Assembly (NCBI GenBank): GCA_964034945.1
Contig: OZ035962.1
Location: 50,083,231 to 50,147,230 of the forward strand
DNA length: 64,000 nucleotides
Source of the DNA: Chrysopilus asiliformis
Taxonomy: Eukaryota > Arthropoda > Insecta > Diptera > Rhagionidae
Reading direction: 5' to 3'
The notes under the pieces were generated by a model. It was not told where the DNA came from, made no database searches, and saw nothing but the letters and a program-made list of their open reading frames with translations. The translations under genes and the position numbers were made by a program. The stretch's first letter is position 1. Every line of letters starts with the position of its first letter. This document shows, piece by piece, positions 48,711 to 59,116 of this stretch.

Positions 48711-49695
48711 TTTTTATAGGTTTAAGGATGTTCACGAATCAGAGCAAGATGATATTATAATCAGAATAATCTAAGGCACAACTCGATTATGTTATTTTGT
48801 TAACGATCGCGTAGCAACGAAAATAGCTCACAACAATCTTAACAATTAACTTTTTACTTTAATTGGATATGATAACACGATCTTAATTTCTAAAGAATAT
48901 GTTTGTTTAACAATATGTTTTATTTCTTATTTTTTCTCGAATATAACTTTTTACGACTTCTTATTTTTTGTTATTTCATATATATTTAATATTTTTTATT
49001 CGTACAATAATATGCAAATATTGTGTTTCACTATTTATGACTTTACGTTACACGTTTCTTTATTTTCTTTTGTTTGAAGTTATTTAATTAATATTTACGT
49101 TTTCTTTTTCGTTTCTTAACTTAAAAAAATGGAAAATTACTGAGAGAACTTACATTAAATATAGAATTTTCGCTGTTTGCATGATGAATCGTCCGTAGAA
49201 TCCTTTTTGGCTCTAACCGTTGATTTGTTAAAGTTGTGCGTTGGATGGGGCCTACTGCGGTACGGGTTGGATCACTATCTGCTTTTGCCTCGAATTTTTT
49301 CACGAAGTTCCTCTTTGATAACTTTTCCTGGTCCGGTTGTCCTGCTTGGCGATCGCTGAGTTGCTCGTTCCTTTTCGGCAATTTCTGTCGTCAGGTTTTT
49401 GTTTTCTCACTTGATCGCACTTATTTTTTAGGATCAGATTTCTCTCCAGCCTCTGAGAGTGTTTTAAGGTAGTTTTTGGCTTGACAATACTGCCTCTGAT
49501 CACAAATGTTCACAATATTATTATTATTTTTGAACTAGTTACAAAAGGATTTTAAACTGCGATTTTTACTTTATTGTAAAATTTTTTCACTTTAGTAAGT
49601 TTTTTCACTTTAGTAAATTTTTTTAACTTTAGTAAATTTTTTAACTTTAGTAAATTTTTTTCGCGTTTTCTTTGCACGGATGTTCGGACTTTTTT
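48711..49695 (-). other. provirus 5' leader
   Basis: About 1 kb between primer site and gag ATG, AT-rich. The 49575-49665 part repeats 'ttttaactttagtaaa' units. It probably holds packaging and splice-donor signals, which cannot be defined by eye. Confidence 0.6.
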
Positions 49696-49696
49696 A

Positions 49697-49710
49697 CTGC
49701 TCGGGCGCCA
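49697..49710 (-). promoter_or_regulatory. primer-binding site, tRNA-Lys type
   Basis: TGGCGCCCGAGCAG on the minus strand follows the 5' LTR, sharing its last T. It is complementary to the 3' end expected of a lysine tRNA (GGGCGCCA). The same site occurs in the second element at 59310-59323. Confidence 0.85.
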
Positions 49711-50765
49711 GTTATGGATTTTCCTCCGCGTTAGCTCAAAAAAAACTAACTTGTTTTTATAAAAAGCTCTTTATTTAGATCTGAATGCTTTAAGATACAA
49801 TTGGCAAATGACAAACTTAATTTACCTCAACTAATGCCCGGTTTTTCAGTGAAAGTTTAAACTTTAGTTTAGTTAAACTCACAATGAAGTTTAAACGACA
49901 GTTTAAACTTTTGGTGTTTCTCAGGCAAACGGAATTGAACGTTTTATTAAACTAAAGTTTAAACTTTTTTGTCAATTTTGCAGTCTACTATACAAGTAAA
50001 ATATATTGAAATGTCAAATTTTTCAGTCATACAATCATTGATGTATTTGTCTAGTTATCACTTTCGTAATATTTGTTTACGCATTAATTATAAAATTCTA
50101 TAAAAAAATAAAACAATTTTAATTTCGGTTATTATTTCGGTTGTTATTTTGGTTGTGATTTCGGTTGTTATTTCGGATGCTATTTCCGTTGTGATTTCGG
50201 TTGTTATTTCGGTTGTAATTGTGTTTCAAATGTGTAAAAAAATATAGTGAAATTGTGGAGAGCAAAAAAAAAGTGATGCAGTCCATTTTTATGTGTTTTA
50301 TTCTTCATGGATCTACAAATTACAAATAAGTTTTGAAAAACGGCAGTTTAAACCCTCATCCATGGCCGTTTAAGTTAAACTCCGTTTAAACTTTTGGTTA
50401 GAGATAAACTGTCACTGAAAAACACAATTTCGTGCTAAACGGCAGTTTAAACTTTATCGCCGGTTAAACGGAGTTTAAACTGTCACTGACGAACCGGGCA
50501 TAAGTCTTTTATAACCTAATTTAGCTTATTCTGCAAAACGTGCACACGTGTAACGTTACAAGCGTTACCTGTGCATTCGAAATTCTTAGACGAAATATGA
50601 TTCTATACTCGTTGCAACATGTTTGATTCCGCGAAAACCATCTTGGGTGAATCGTGGGAATGAGAACGATTTTGGGTGGAAATATGGAATTATGCTGTAT
50701 GATGGAGATAATGGGGATCGGTAGGGGTGTGGTAATGATTTGATATATGACAGAATGTGTTAACT
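49710..50765 (-). repeat. provirus 5' LTR (387 bp) interrupted by a MITE
   Basis: Removing the 666-bp insert and one copy of its TAA duplication leaves 387 bp, exactly the length of the 3' LTR, with no difference that I can see. The insert lies in the middle of the LTR and may affect transcription or RNA ends. Confidence 0.92.
49835..50500. mobile_element. TAA-flanked MITE (PIF/Harbinger-like target) in the 5' LTR
   Basis: Inverted ends TGCCCGGTTTTTCAGTGA and TCACTGACGAACCGGGCA are bounded by TAA on both sides (49832-49834, 50501-50503); the 3' LTR has a single TAA at this point. Three-base TAA duplication fits PIF/Harbinger elements. Subterminal GTTTAAAC words are repeated in both arms. A 12-bp tandem repeat (cggttgttattt) of eight units lies at 50126-50221. 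No transposase is encoded. Confidence 0.88.
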
Positions 50766-50971
50766 TCCATACTAGACCTTGAAATAGTAACCGTACGCAA
50801 TATAGTGAACGTCCTGGTTTTTTTTTCCGGATTCACTATAGCGAATTCTTACTGTATTAAGAACCGTACTCGATAATCCGAATGAGGGTCTGAAATCACT
50901 TATTCTGGTAATCGAGATAAAGAAAACCAAACCCCTCAATATAATTATTTTTTCAAATTTTTCTTTTACAG

Positions 50972-51162
50972 GTTTCAAAATGTTAAAAGCACCAACGCAA
51001 AATGTAAATGAAAGTAATATTAATATCGCAACTACAGCTAACGATATTAAAGTCAAAACAGCATATAACGGTGAAGTAATGATTACTTATATTGAGGAAA
51101 ATATAGCGTTCGATAAACTGTGTCGGGAAATCCGTGGAATCTGTCGTTTTTCTACAGATCAG
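50972..51162 (+). CDS. aPKC: exon of atypical protein kinase C, start of PB1 domain
   Basis: The exon is preceded by a pyrimidine-rich AG acceptor (ttcttttacag, ending 50971) and followed by the donor GTTAGT at 51163. The ATG at 50980 opens 61 codons. After a variable head, the residues I-K-V-K-T-A-Y-N-G-E-V-M-I-T-Y and E-L/L-C-R-E-I-R-G-I-C-R-F with final D-Q are the first half of the aPKC PB1 domain. That domain binds Par-6 and p62-type partners in cell polarity complexes at the cell cortex. The remaining PB1, C1 and kinase exons were not found within the window and should lie to the right. The acceptor implies a non-coding or alternative first exon to the left, so the provirus and perhaps the fold-back may lie in an aPKC intron. 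Confidence 0.82.
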
Positions 51163-53586
51163 GTTAGTAAAACATTTTTCTTCATAAATAATATGTCAAA
51201 AATTGTATGTAGGAAAGTTTTTTTTCCCGCTTAAACAGTGGCTTAGCAGGCGGGAGGGTGTTTAATATACTTAAAAAGGTTAGAATGAGTGCGACGTAGT
51301 GAAGGACTGTTTTTTTACTTATACTGAAGGTATAATCAATTCTTAGTTTCATAAAATTTTCAACCCATCGCAGAAAGTGTCAAGTGATAATCACTTACCT
51401 GGGTGATAATTTGAAGTGATCGTTTTCATAAGAGGAATCGCGTAAAATTATCATTTTCAGTATGAAACGACAGATCAGTGTTAAGGCAGACACATCTGGT
51501 AAACACGTCACTAGAAGCAGGGAGTTTGTCAGCCATTCACAAACTACGCTTCTTGTGCAGTGTGGGTGCTGCGATCCAGACGGCATACTGAGACTAGCTC
51601 TGGTGGCTGGGTCGTGGGGGTGTCAAAGACCTGGGACAGCACTCCGCACATAAGTTTAGTATGCACTCCGCACATAAGTGTAGTATGGGGGGGGGGAGGA
51701 GAGTGGCTAGAAAGGAGAAGGTCTTAAACTTCTGACCACTCTGGGTACCTGCGGAACGGGGGTTTTAATTAAGACCAAACACGGACTGATTCGGACGGAA
51801 AGAGGACGAAGCCGCCTAGCGGTTTTCCCACCCCTCTCTAGGGAAGATGTTAATCCCCGGACCTAATGCCCGCAAGGATACCGTAACCTTACGAGGCCCT
51901 ATTTATCTTTTTTTCGATCTTACATCGTCTCCTTACCTCATTGATGTCCCTGACAACAGGTGCGCCTCTCTTCTTCGTTTACTCTCGCTCTCTTACCTTT
52001 AAACATAAAGTCCAATTCATTTTCCAATTACTGTTCTACAAAAAGAACCAAACCAACGAAAACCAAAGAAATAAAAACGCAGATTTACTCTTGAGATATT
52101 ATTATTCCTCATGAAGATCGCATCATTTGCGCAAAATTACAGGTTGGTGCAATATTAACACAATTTATTTAGTAGAATATACCTAAGTCCTATGTAGTGG
52201 CATAAACAAACTATATAAAGACTATTTTTTTCTAACAACTCAACTTAGTGCAAAACCGAAATTCAAAATAATACCCCATCAGCTGCCGACTAGTTGGCAG
52301 CGCCCACGAGAAGCCACGAGCAGCCGTGGTGATCGCCTATACATGTTGCTGCTTCAGTTCGCCCTTTGTTAAAACCGGTTTTCTTTCCTAGTTTTATTCT
52401 CGTTGAAGTCTTATGGAAGCGACACGAAGCGGGGGCAAGTGTGTTTGGGTTTGGGGTATTTTTTCCTTCCTCATAGGTTTTCGATTTGAATATTTTGACT
52501 GCTTACAATAATTATGTGACATGACAAAATTTTTAGTTTGTTCGATAATTAAAAATTTATTTTGAATTTTAAACGTTAAAATAATCAGCAAACTAAAAAT
52601 TTTATCTTGTTATATTTTGTTCATATTTTTACATTGCTTTGTTAAAAATTTTAAGAATGTAAATATCAAGTTTTAGCAAATTTCCACAGAATTGTAGTTT
52701 AATAAAGCAAGTAAATTTATGTTCGTTAAACAATTTAAAGCATAATTTAAATAATTGAAAAAAAACAGATATGAGCATCACATGACTCCTCTGCAATATT
52801 TAAAGTTTCAAAAGAGAAAAATTATGTGAAAAATTATGTTTTTCAAATTTTCTCATGAACCGTTAGAGATATGTAAGAACCGTTAAAGGTTAATTCCACA
52901 CCAACTCATACTCGACTTGTATGGAGCTTGGAAGTCACCTCTGTTTTTTTTAACTTTTTTCATTTGGATGTAGTAAGGGACCTAAAAAAAGTTACCCGTA
53001 TTTTTTTGTTTGGTGGAAAAACGTCCGGTAGGCGGAGGGGAGGGGGTCAAAGTCGGCGAAAACTGGAAATCATAAAATTTTTAAAAATTTGTAACTTCTG
53101 AACTGGTTTACAGATTGAGATGATATTGAACGTTTTGGAAAAATAATTAAATTTCACCGTCACAAAAAAAATTTTTTTGACACCTTTCCCCTCACCGTCA
53201 TTTGTAAAATTCAATTTAGTGACAAAATTTAAAATATTTCGAGAAAAACAGCAACAACTTCAAAGGTTTCAAAGTGTCAAAACACTTCCAGGAACTCAAA
53301 ATTTTCACAGATTTATTCGAGACGGAAATTTTCTCGAAGTAAAAAATGTTTCTAATGGTGATACATTTAAAACATTTTCTTTTAAATGAATTTCTAATTA
53401 ATTTTAATCTCCTAAAACTTTTGCAATAATATTATGTACATAAAATATAAAAACCAATCGAAAATCAGTAAAATATATAAAAAAAATTTGTATTTGATTT
53501 AGTGGTCCATTGCATTCGTATATGGTAAAGGCCGTTGTTAGAACTAGTGACGAAAATCTACGAAAATAAAAGAAGTAAATGGGAGA
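51163..53586. other. probable aPKC intron; GC-rich block of unknown origin
   Basis: 51460-51910 is markedly GC-rich compared with its surroundings. It contains 'cactccgcacataagtt' twice, a run of G, and 'cctagcggttttcccaccc', which resembles untranslated sequence of some non-LTR retrotransposons; no frame supports this. The small frames at 51462-51653 and 53177-53389 have no recognisable domain and are not called. The remainder is AT-rich without signals. Confidence 0.4.
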
Positions 53587-55831
53587 TTAGTTAGGTAGGT
53601 TTTTTATTTGCGCTTTGTGTATTTTTTTCCCAGACATTGTTGTTATTGTGACCTTATTGTCTTGTGCCACAATTTCCTTTCTGAATTTTGGTTTAGTTTT
53701 TCCCTGGATTTGTTTAATTGCAATGTAAACTGTCTCCCCTGGCTTATAGGTTTTTGGCTCGTTTCTTTTAGAGTTTTCTCTTTTGATTTTATTCTTTTGG
53801 TTCCTTTTTATTTTTGCTATAACGTCTTCGCTAACTTTCGCCTTGAAGTCTATCAGGTTTTGGTAGTTGATTCGTTGTGATCTACCGAAGAAGACATCAC
53901 TAGGTTTTTTGTTGGTTACCGAATGTACACTTGTGTTATATCTGTCTACGGAAATGTTGATCAATTCCTTAATAGACAGGTCTTTGTACTCTTCCTGTAG
54001 ACACCGCGTTATCTCTGTTATGGTGCTATGTACTCTTTCTACGGTTCCGTTAACCTCACTTCTTTGTGTTGGAGTTAAGTACACTTCGATTCCTAACGTC
54101 TTTAGGTAATCGGTTATAATGGGACTAACGAAGCTTTTCTCATTGTCCATTACGAGAATTTTCGGTGCTGTGAAATAGTGCAGGACTTTAATGATTTTAT
54201 CTCTCAAATGCAGTACCGATTTGTCTTTAATGTTGAAAAATTTTGCGAATTTGGAAAATTTGTCGATGCAAGTAATAAATTTTTGGCCTTTAACTTCCAG
54301 TATGTCAATGTGAAGTATTTCAGACGGATATGTTGGGATGGGAGTTTTTTGGAGTTGTGGTCTATTAGGGTGTCGGTCATATTTATTGGTATTACAGATT
54401 TCGCAGTTCTTAGTGTATTTTTTTATAAGATTCGTCATCTGCGGGAAATAAAATTGCTCAAGTATTTGTTCTTTATTTTCCCTCCAATTGCGATGGGCTC
54501 GCTTGTGTTCTTCCTGAATTATCCGAAATCTGTTTTCTTCACTTACAATGTCCTGAACTATGCGTTGTGTAATGCGAATTTTGTAGTTTGTTAGATGTTC
54601 CTTGAAGATGTCTTGCACTGCTTGAATGAATTTTTCTGGGATTTTTAGACCGTTTATTATTGTTGGTTGCAGTCTTTCCTTAAGAATTTCTGTTAATTTT
54701 TCCTTGGTAATGTTTGGCAAGTCAACATTTTTGGTACCCTGGGTGAGGTTGCTCGTACGCGTAAAGCTCGTCTTTCTCACGTATAATTATCTGATTTCTG
54801 AATACGTTTATCGGTATTTCGCAGTGTGGAATTAGTGAGGTGTTGTCCTCTTCTGCGCTATGCGCTGTTTCGGTAGATGATAAAGTTGAAGCAGCTTCAC
54901 TAGGAGCAGTTTCCGTAGTTGACGATGTTAAAACGTTGGCTTCTATTTTTAGCCGTGACAGGGCGTCGGCAACCTTGTTCGTAGGTCCTGGCTTGTAAAT
55001 GAGCTCGTAGTTGTACTCCTCGATTCTCGCTTTTCATCTCTTAAGTTTGGCGTTGTTATTCCTATTACTTAAGGTGAAGGTTAGTGGTTGGTGGTCCGTG
55101 ACTATTTTGACTTTTTTCGCCCCATACAGATAGCTCCGAAGATTGTCTGGGGCCCATACGAATGCCAATAGCTCCTTCTCGTTGGCTGCGTAGTTTTCCT
55201 CTGTTTGGTTTAAAGATCTAGATATAAAGGTGATAGGGCGATCTTTGCCAATCTCGCCCTGAGAAAGGACGGCACCGATTGCATAGTTCGATGCATCCGT
55301 TGTGAGGACGAATGGCTTTCCGAAATCAGGAAAGATTAATACTTCGGATGACGAGAGCGCTTCTTTTAGATGTTTAAACGATTCTAATTCTTTTTGATTA
55401 AGTTTTATTTTTATGTTTCTTGATTTGGCTGAACTTATTTGCGCGTTTGCTCCCCTAGTGAGATTGGTTAATGGTTTCGCGATTTTTGCGAAGTCTTTCA
55501 CAAAGCGTCTATAATATGACGCGAGACCGAAAAATTGCTTCAGCTCTTTGAGATTCTCGGGTGCCTTGATTGTCGAAATTGCTCGAATTTTTTCGGGATC
55601 CGGCTTTATACCTTTATTGGTTATGATATAACCCAGGAATTCAGTTTCAGATTTTAAGAACTTTGTTTTGTCTAGATTCACTCTCAGATTTGCCTGCTCG
55701 AGTTTTATGAGAATTTTTTCTACGTTTTTCATATGTTCTCTTTCCGTCCGTCCCCCAAATATTATGATATCGTCTATATAGACAAAACAGATCCTTCCGA
55801 TGTATTCCTTCAATACGTCGTCGATCATCCT
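53587..55831 (-). pseudogene. second gypsy-type pol, 5'-truncated with stop and frameshift
   Basis: The order is RT (from R-M-I-D-D-V-L, with Y-I-D-D at about 55783), RNase H (T-T-D-A-S-N-Y-A; T-D-H-Q-P) and integrase (C-E-I-C-N-T-N-K-Y-D zinc finger; H-I-D-I, M-D-N-E-K-S-F, S-E-V-N-G). It is clearly related to the intact pol at 44-47 kb but diverged, so it is a different, older family. Damage: TGG to TGA in frame near 55034, a one-base shift near 54740 in a run of A, and loss of everything upstream of the middle of RT at about 55831. The stop at 53587 seems natural. No env or 3' LTR was found downstream. Confidence 0.88.
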
Positions 55832-55991
55832 TGAGCCATTTTTAATGGTCGTTTTTACTACCCTTTGTTTTGAAATGAACATTTGTTTTGTTTTAGCTTT
55901 GCCTTTATCAGTCGTGAAAGTTTTTTCTGTTAAACCTGAATTAGGTCCAGTGCAACTGTGGCACTGTGTTATCACCGTGAAGGTTCATGTT

Positions 55992-56064
55992 TGTTTCGGG
56001 CTCAGGGGAGTGACGAAGCCCTCGTCAGACAGAGTAGTGTCAACTCCTCCTGCTCTCTATTACA
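55992..56064 (-). ncRNA. hammerhead ribozyme candidate, monomer 1
   Basis: Mirror-orientation copy of the motif described at 57065-57137, all core bases present. Predicted cut after the A at 56061 on the minus strand. Confidence 0.65.
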
Positions 56065-56347
56065 GAAATTGTTTATTGGATGGATCATAGGAACTTACAA
56101 GAAGTTTATATATTCACCATCTGATTTAATTCGGCTTGTGCGAATTATTTTAGAAATCTCCGGCTCGAGAACTTTATTGTGGATTTTTGCATTGACAATG
56201 CAAATGGTTTTCGACTGTGATTCAAATGAAATGAACATTTGTTTTGTTTTAGCTTTGCCTTTATCAGTCGTGAAAGTTTTTTCTGTTAAACCTGAATTAG
56301 GTCCAGTGCAACTGTGGCACTGTGTTATCACCGTGAAGGTTCATGTT

Positions 56348-56420
56348 TGTTTCGGGCTCAGGGGAGTGACGAAGCCCTCGTCAGACAGAGTAGTGTCAAC
56401 TCCTCCTGCTCTCTATTACA
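56348..56420 (-). ncRNA. hammerhead ribozyme candidate, monomer 2
   Basis: Same motif 356 bp further on, minus strand, core unchanged. Confidence 0.65.
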
Positions 56421-56703
56421 GAAATTTTTTATTGGATGGATCATAGGAACTTACAAGAAGTTTATATATTCACCATCTGATTTAATTCGGCTTGTGCGAA
56501 TTATTTTAGAAATCTCCGGCTCGAGAACTTTATTGTGGATTTTTGCATTGACAATGCAAATGGTTTTCGACTGTGATTCAAATGAAATGAACATTTGTTT
56601 TGTTTTAGCTTTGCCTTTATCAGTCGTGAAAGTTTTTTCTGTTAAACCTGAATTAGGTCCAGTGCAACTGTGGCACTGTGTTATCACCGTGAAGGTTCAT
56701 GTT

Positions 56704-56776
56704 TGTTTCGGGCTCAGGGGAGTGACGAAGCCCTCGTCAGACAGAGTAGTGTCAACTCCTCCTGCTCTCTATTACA
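56704..56776 (-). ncRNA. hammerhead ribozyme candidate, monomer 3
   Basis: Same motif, minus strand, core unchanged. This monomer carries the 66-bp deletion outside the motif. Confidence 0.65.
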
Positions 56777-57064
56777 GAAATTGTTTATTGGATGGATCAT
56801 AGGACCTTACAAGAAGTTTATATATTCACCATCTGATTTAATTCGGCTTGTGCGGGTTTCGACTGTGATTCAAATGAAATGAACAAAAAAATGTTCATTT
56901 CATTTGAATCACAGTCGAAAACCATTTGCATTGTCAATGCAAAAATCCACAATAAAGTTCTCGAGCCGGAGATTTCTAAAATAATTCGCACAAGCCGAAT
57001 TAAATCAGATGGTGAATATATAAACTTCTTGTAAGTTCCTATGATCCATCCAATAAACAATTTC

Positions 57065-57137
57065 TGTAATAGAGAGCAGGAGGAGTTGACACTACTCTGT
57101 CTGACGAGGGCTTCGTCACTCCCCTGAGCCCGAAACA
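57065..57137 (+). ncRNA. hammerhead ribozyme candidate, monomer 4 (reference copy)
   Basis: In order: helix III strand TGT ending with the cleavage triplet GUA (57066-57068, cut after 57068); helix I ATAGAG (57069-57074) pairing with CTCTGT (57095-57100) around a 20-base loop; CUGACGA (57101-57107); helix II GGGCT (57108-57112) with AGCCC (57127-57131) around a 14-base loop; GAAA (57132-57135); helix III ACA. All invariant core bases (C3-A9, G12-A14, A15.1-U16.1, H17) are met and the 10.1-11.1 pair is G-C. Helix III is short (3 bp) and open, a type III topology. Tandem monomers with hammerheads are known from satellites and retrozymes; activity here is untested. Confidence 0.7.
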
Positions 57138-57420
57138 AACATGAACCTTCACGGTGATAACACAGTGCCACAGTTGCACTCGACCTAATTCAGGTTTAAC
57201 AGAAAAAACTTTCACGACTGATAAAGGCAAAGCTAAAACAAAACAAATGTTCATTTCATTTGAATCACAGTCGAAAACCATTTGCATTGTCAATGCAAAA
57301 ATCCACAATAAAGTTCTCGAGCCGGAGATTTCTAAAATAATTCGCACAAGCCGAATTAAATCAGATGGTGAATATATAAACTTCTTGTAAGTTCCTATGA
57401 TCCATCCAATAAACAATTTC

Positions 57421-57493
57421 TGTAATAGAGAGCAGGAGGAGTTGACACTACTCTGTCTGACGAGGGCTTCGTCACTCCCCTGAGCCCGAAACA
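57421..57493 (+). ncRNA. hammerhead ribozyme candidate, monomer 5
   Basis: Same motif 356 bp after the reference copy, plus strand, core unchanged. Confidence 0.65.
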
Positions 57494-57776
57494 AACATGA
57501 ACCTTCACGGTGATAACACAGTGCCACAGTTGCACTGGACCTAATTCAGGTTTAACAGAAAAAACTTTCACGACTGATAAAGGCAAAGCTAAAACAAAAC
57601 AAATGTTCATTTCATTTGAATCACAGTCGAAAACCATTTGCATTGTCAATGCAAAAATCCACAATAAAGTTCTCGAGCCGGAGATTTCTAAAATAATTCG
57701 CACAAGCCGAATTAAATCAGATGGTGAATATATAAACTTCTTGTAAGTTCCTATGATCCATCCAATAAACAATTTC

Positions 57777-57849
57777 TGTAATAGAGAGCAGGAGGAGTTG
57801 ACACTACTCTGTCTGACGAGGGCTTCGTCACTCCCCTGAGCCCGAAACA
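57777..57849 (+). ncRNA. hammerhead ribozyme candidate, monomer 6
   Basis: Same motif, plus strand, core unchanged. Confidence 0.65.
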
Positions 57850-58132
57850 AACATGAACCTTCACGGTGATAACACAGTGCCACAGTTGCACTGGACCTAA
57901 TTCAGGTTTAACAGAAAAAACTTTCACGACTGATAAAGGCAAAGCTAAAACAAAACAAATGTTCATTTCATTTGAATCACAGTCGAAAACCATTTGCATT
58001 GTCAATGCAAAAATCCACAATAAAGTTCTCGAGCCGGAGATTTCTAAAATAATTCGCACAAGCCGAATTAAATCAGATGGTGAATATATAAACTTCTTGT
58101 AAGTTCCTATGATCCATCCAATAAACAATTTC

Positions 58133-58205
58133 TGTAATAGAGAGCAGGAGGAGTTGACACTACTCTGTCTGACGAGGGCTTCGTCACTCCCCTGAGCCCG
58201 AAACA
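58133..58205 (+). ncRNA. hammerhead ribozyme candidate, monomer 7
   Basis: Same motif, plus strand, core unchanged. Confidence 0.65.
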
Positions 58206-58392
58206 AACATGAACCTTCACGGTGATAACACAGTGCCACAGTTGCACTGGACCTAATTCAGGTTTAACAGAAAAAACTTTCACGACTGATAAAGGCAAAG
58301 CTAAAACAAAACAAATGTTCATTTCATTTGAATCACAGTCGAAAACCATTTGCATTGTCAATGCAAAAATCCACAACCCTTTGTTTTTTTTA

Positions 58393-58718
58393 TTCTAATG
58401 ATTTACTAATTTCGTTTGATTCTATTCACTTTGCTAAAGGTTTTGCAATATTTGGTTTAAATCTATCCACGTAACTATCTTACTGTGGCAAATTTTTATG
58501 ATTTGTTTAGATACTCCTTATTTTTTTTTAAAAAATTTGAGAATTCTTCTTTAAATTCTAATGATTTACTAATTTCGTTTGATTCTATTCACTTTGTTAA
58601 AGGTTTTGTAATATTTCGTTTAAATCTATTCATTTAACTATTTTACTGTGGCAGATTTTTTATGATCTGTTTAGATAATCCTTATTTTTTATTTAAAAAA
58701 AATAAATTGGCTACTTAC
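58393..58718. repeat. two tandem 163-bp copies in the old leader
   Basis: The segment 'ttctaatgatttactaattt' starts at 58393 and again at 58556, each followed by similar sequence through 'tgtttagata'. It lies between the 356-bp array and the leader of the second gypsy-type element. Confidence 0.85.
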
Positions 58719-58956
58719 ATCAAAATAAGTGACTTCATTGCTTATTTTTACCAGTGCCAATGATTATCAATGCCTAGTTTCCTTAGACTTCCTTTTTGTT
58801 GCGTCGGTCGATTTGTGCTTCCTGGAACAGCAAGGGTGAACCGTATTGATCCCGTTTAGTCCGCGGCGTTGATTTTTGCGACGAGCCTACTAATGGTACA
58901 GATTCAGCTACAAGGTCGTTCTTCGCAGTTGTATGATGAAACTACTCCAATGGTTA

Positions 58957-59116
58957 ATCAGCAAGCTATGTTCTGACGGGAATAGTTTGCCTTTCACTTC
59001 TCGCACTTTCACTTCTCGCACTAAAAGTTTTTTAGATAGCAATCTACGTTCTGACGGGAATAGTTTGCCTTCTGGAAATAGCAAGCTATGTTCTGACGGG
59101 AATAGTTTGCTTTTCC
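58957..59116 (+). repeat. three short copies of 'gttctgacgggaatagtttg'
   Basis: The motif occurs near 58970, 59046 and 59090 in the leader of the second gypsy-type element. The small frame across it is not considered a gene. Confidence 0.8.

Larger units (their letters stand above)
41619..50769 (-). mobile_element. complete gypsy-type (errantivirus-like) provirus with TCCA duplication
   Basis: Minus-strand provirus 41623-50765 with LTRs AGTTAACACA...CCATAACT and TCCA directly outside both ends (41619-41622, 50766-50769). Order on the minus strand: 5' LTR, tRNA-Lys-type primer site, leader, gag, pol, env, polypurine tract, 3' LTR. AGTTA...TAACT LTR ends, a -1 gag-pol shift and an env with a furin-like site place it with insect errantiviruses. 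The LTRs look identical by eye apart from one inserted MITE, so integration is recent. Two younger insertions (43488-44382, 49835-50500) have damaged it, so it is probably not functional as it stands. Confidence 0.92.
55872..58375. repeat. head-to-head array of 356-bp monomers with hammerhead motifs
   Basis: Copies of one 356-bp monomer run in one direction from 55872 to about 56884 (nearly three, the last with a ~66-bp deletion near 56854) and in the opposite direction from about 56893 to 58375 (just over four). The mirror axis is near 56888. Monomers differ at only a few bases (for example at 56427, 56804 and 57181). The array is bounded by ACCCTTTGTTTT at 55860-55871 and 58376-58387. On the hammerhead strand each monomer has TATATAA (57018-57024), the ribozyme about 45 bases on, and AATAAA words. 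Overlapping 162-codon frames arise from the repeat and are not genes. Confidence 0.92.

Noticed and set aside
54780..54780. GTG as start of a separate integrase gene
   Set aside because: The frame opens here only because of the upstream one-base shift in the decayed pol. It is the middle of a polyprotein.
55958..58239. Repeated 162-codon frames in the 356-bp array
   Set aside because: They overlap each other because the frame is longer than the monomer, change phase between copies and show no known domain. The ribozyme reading explains conservation better.
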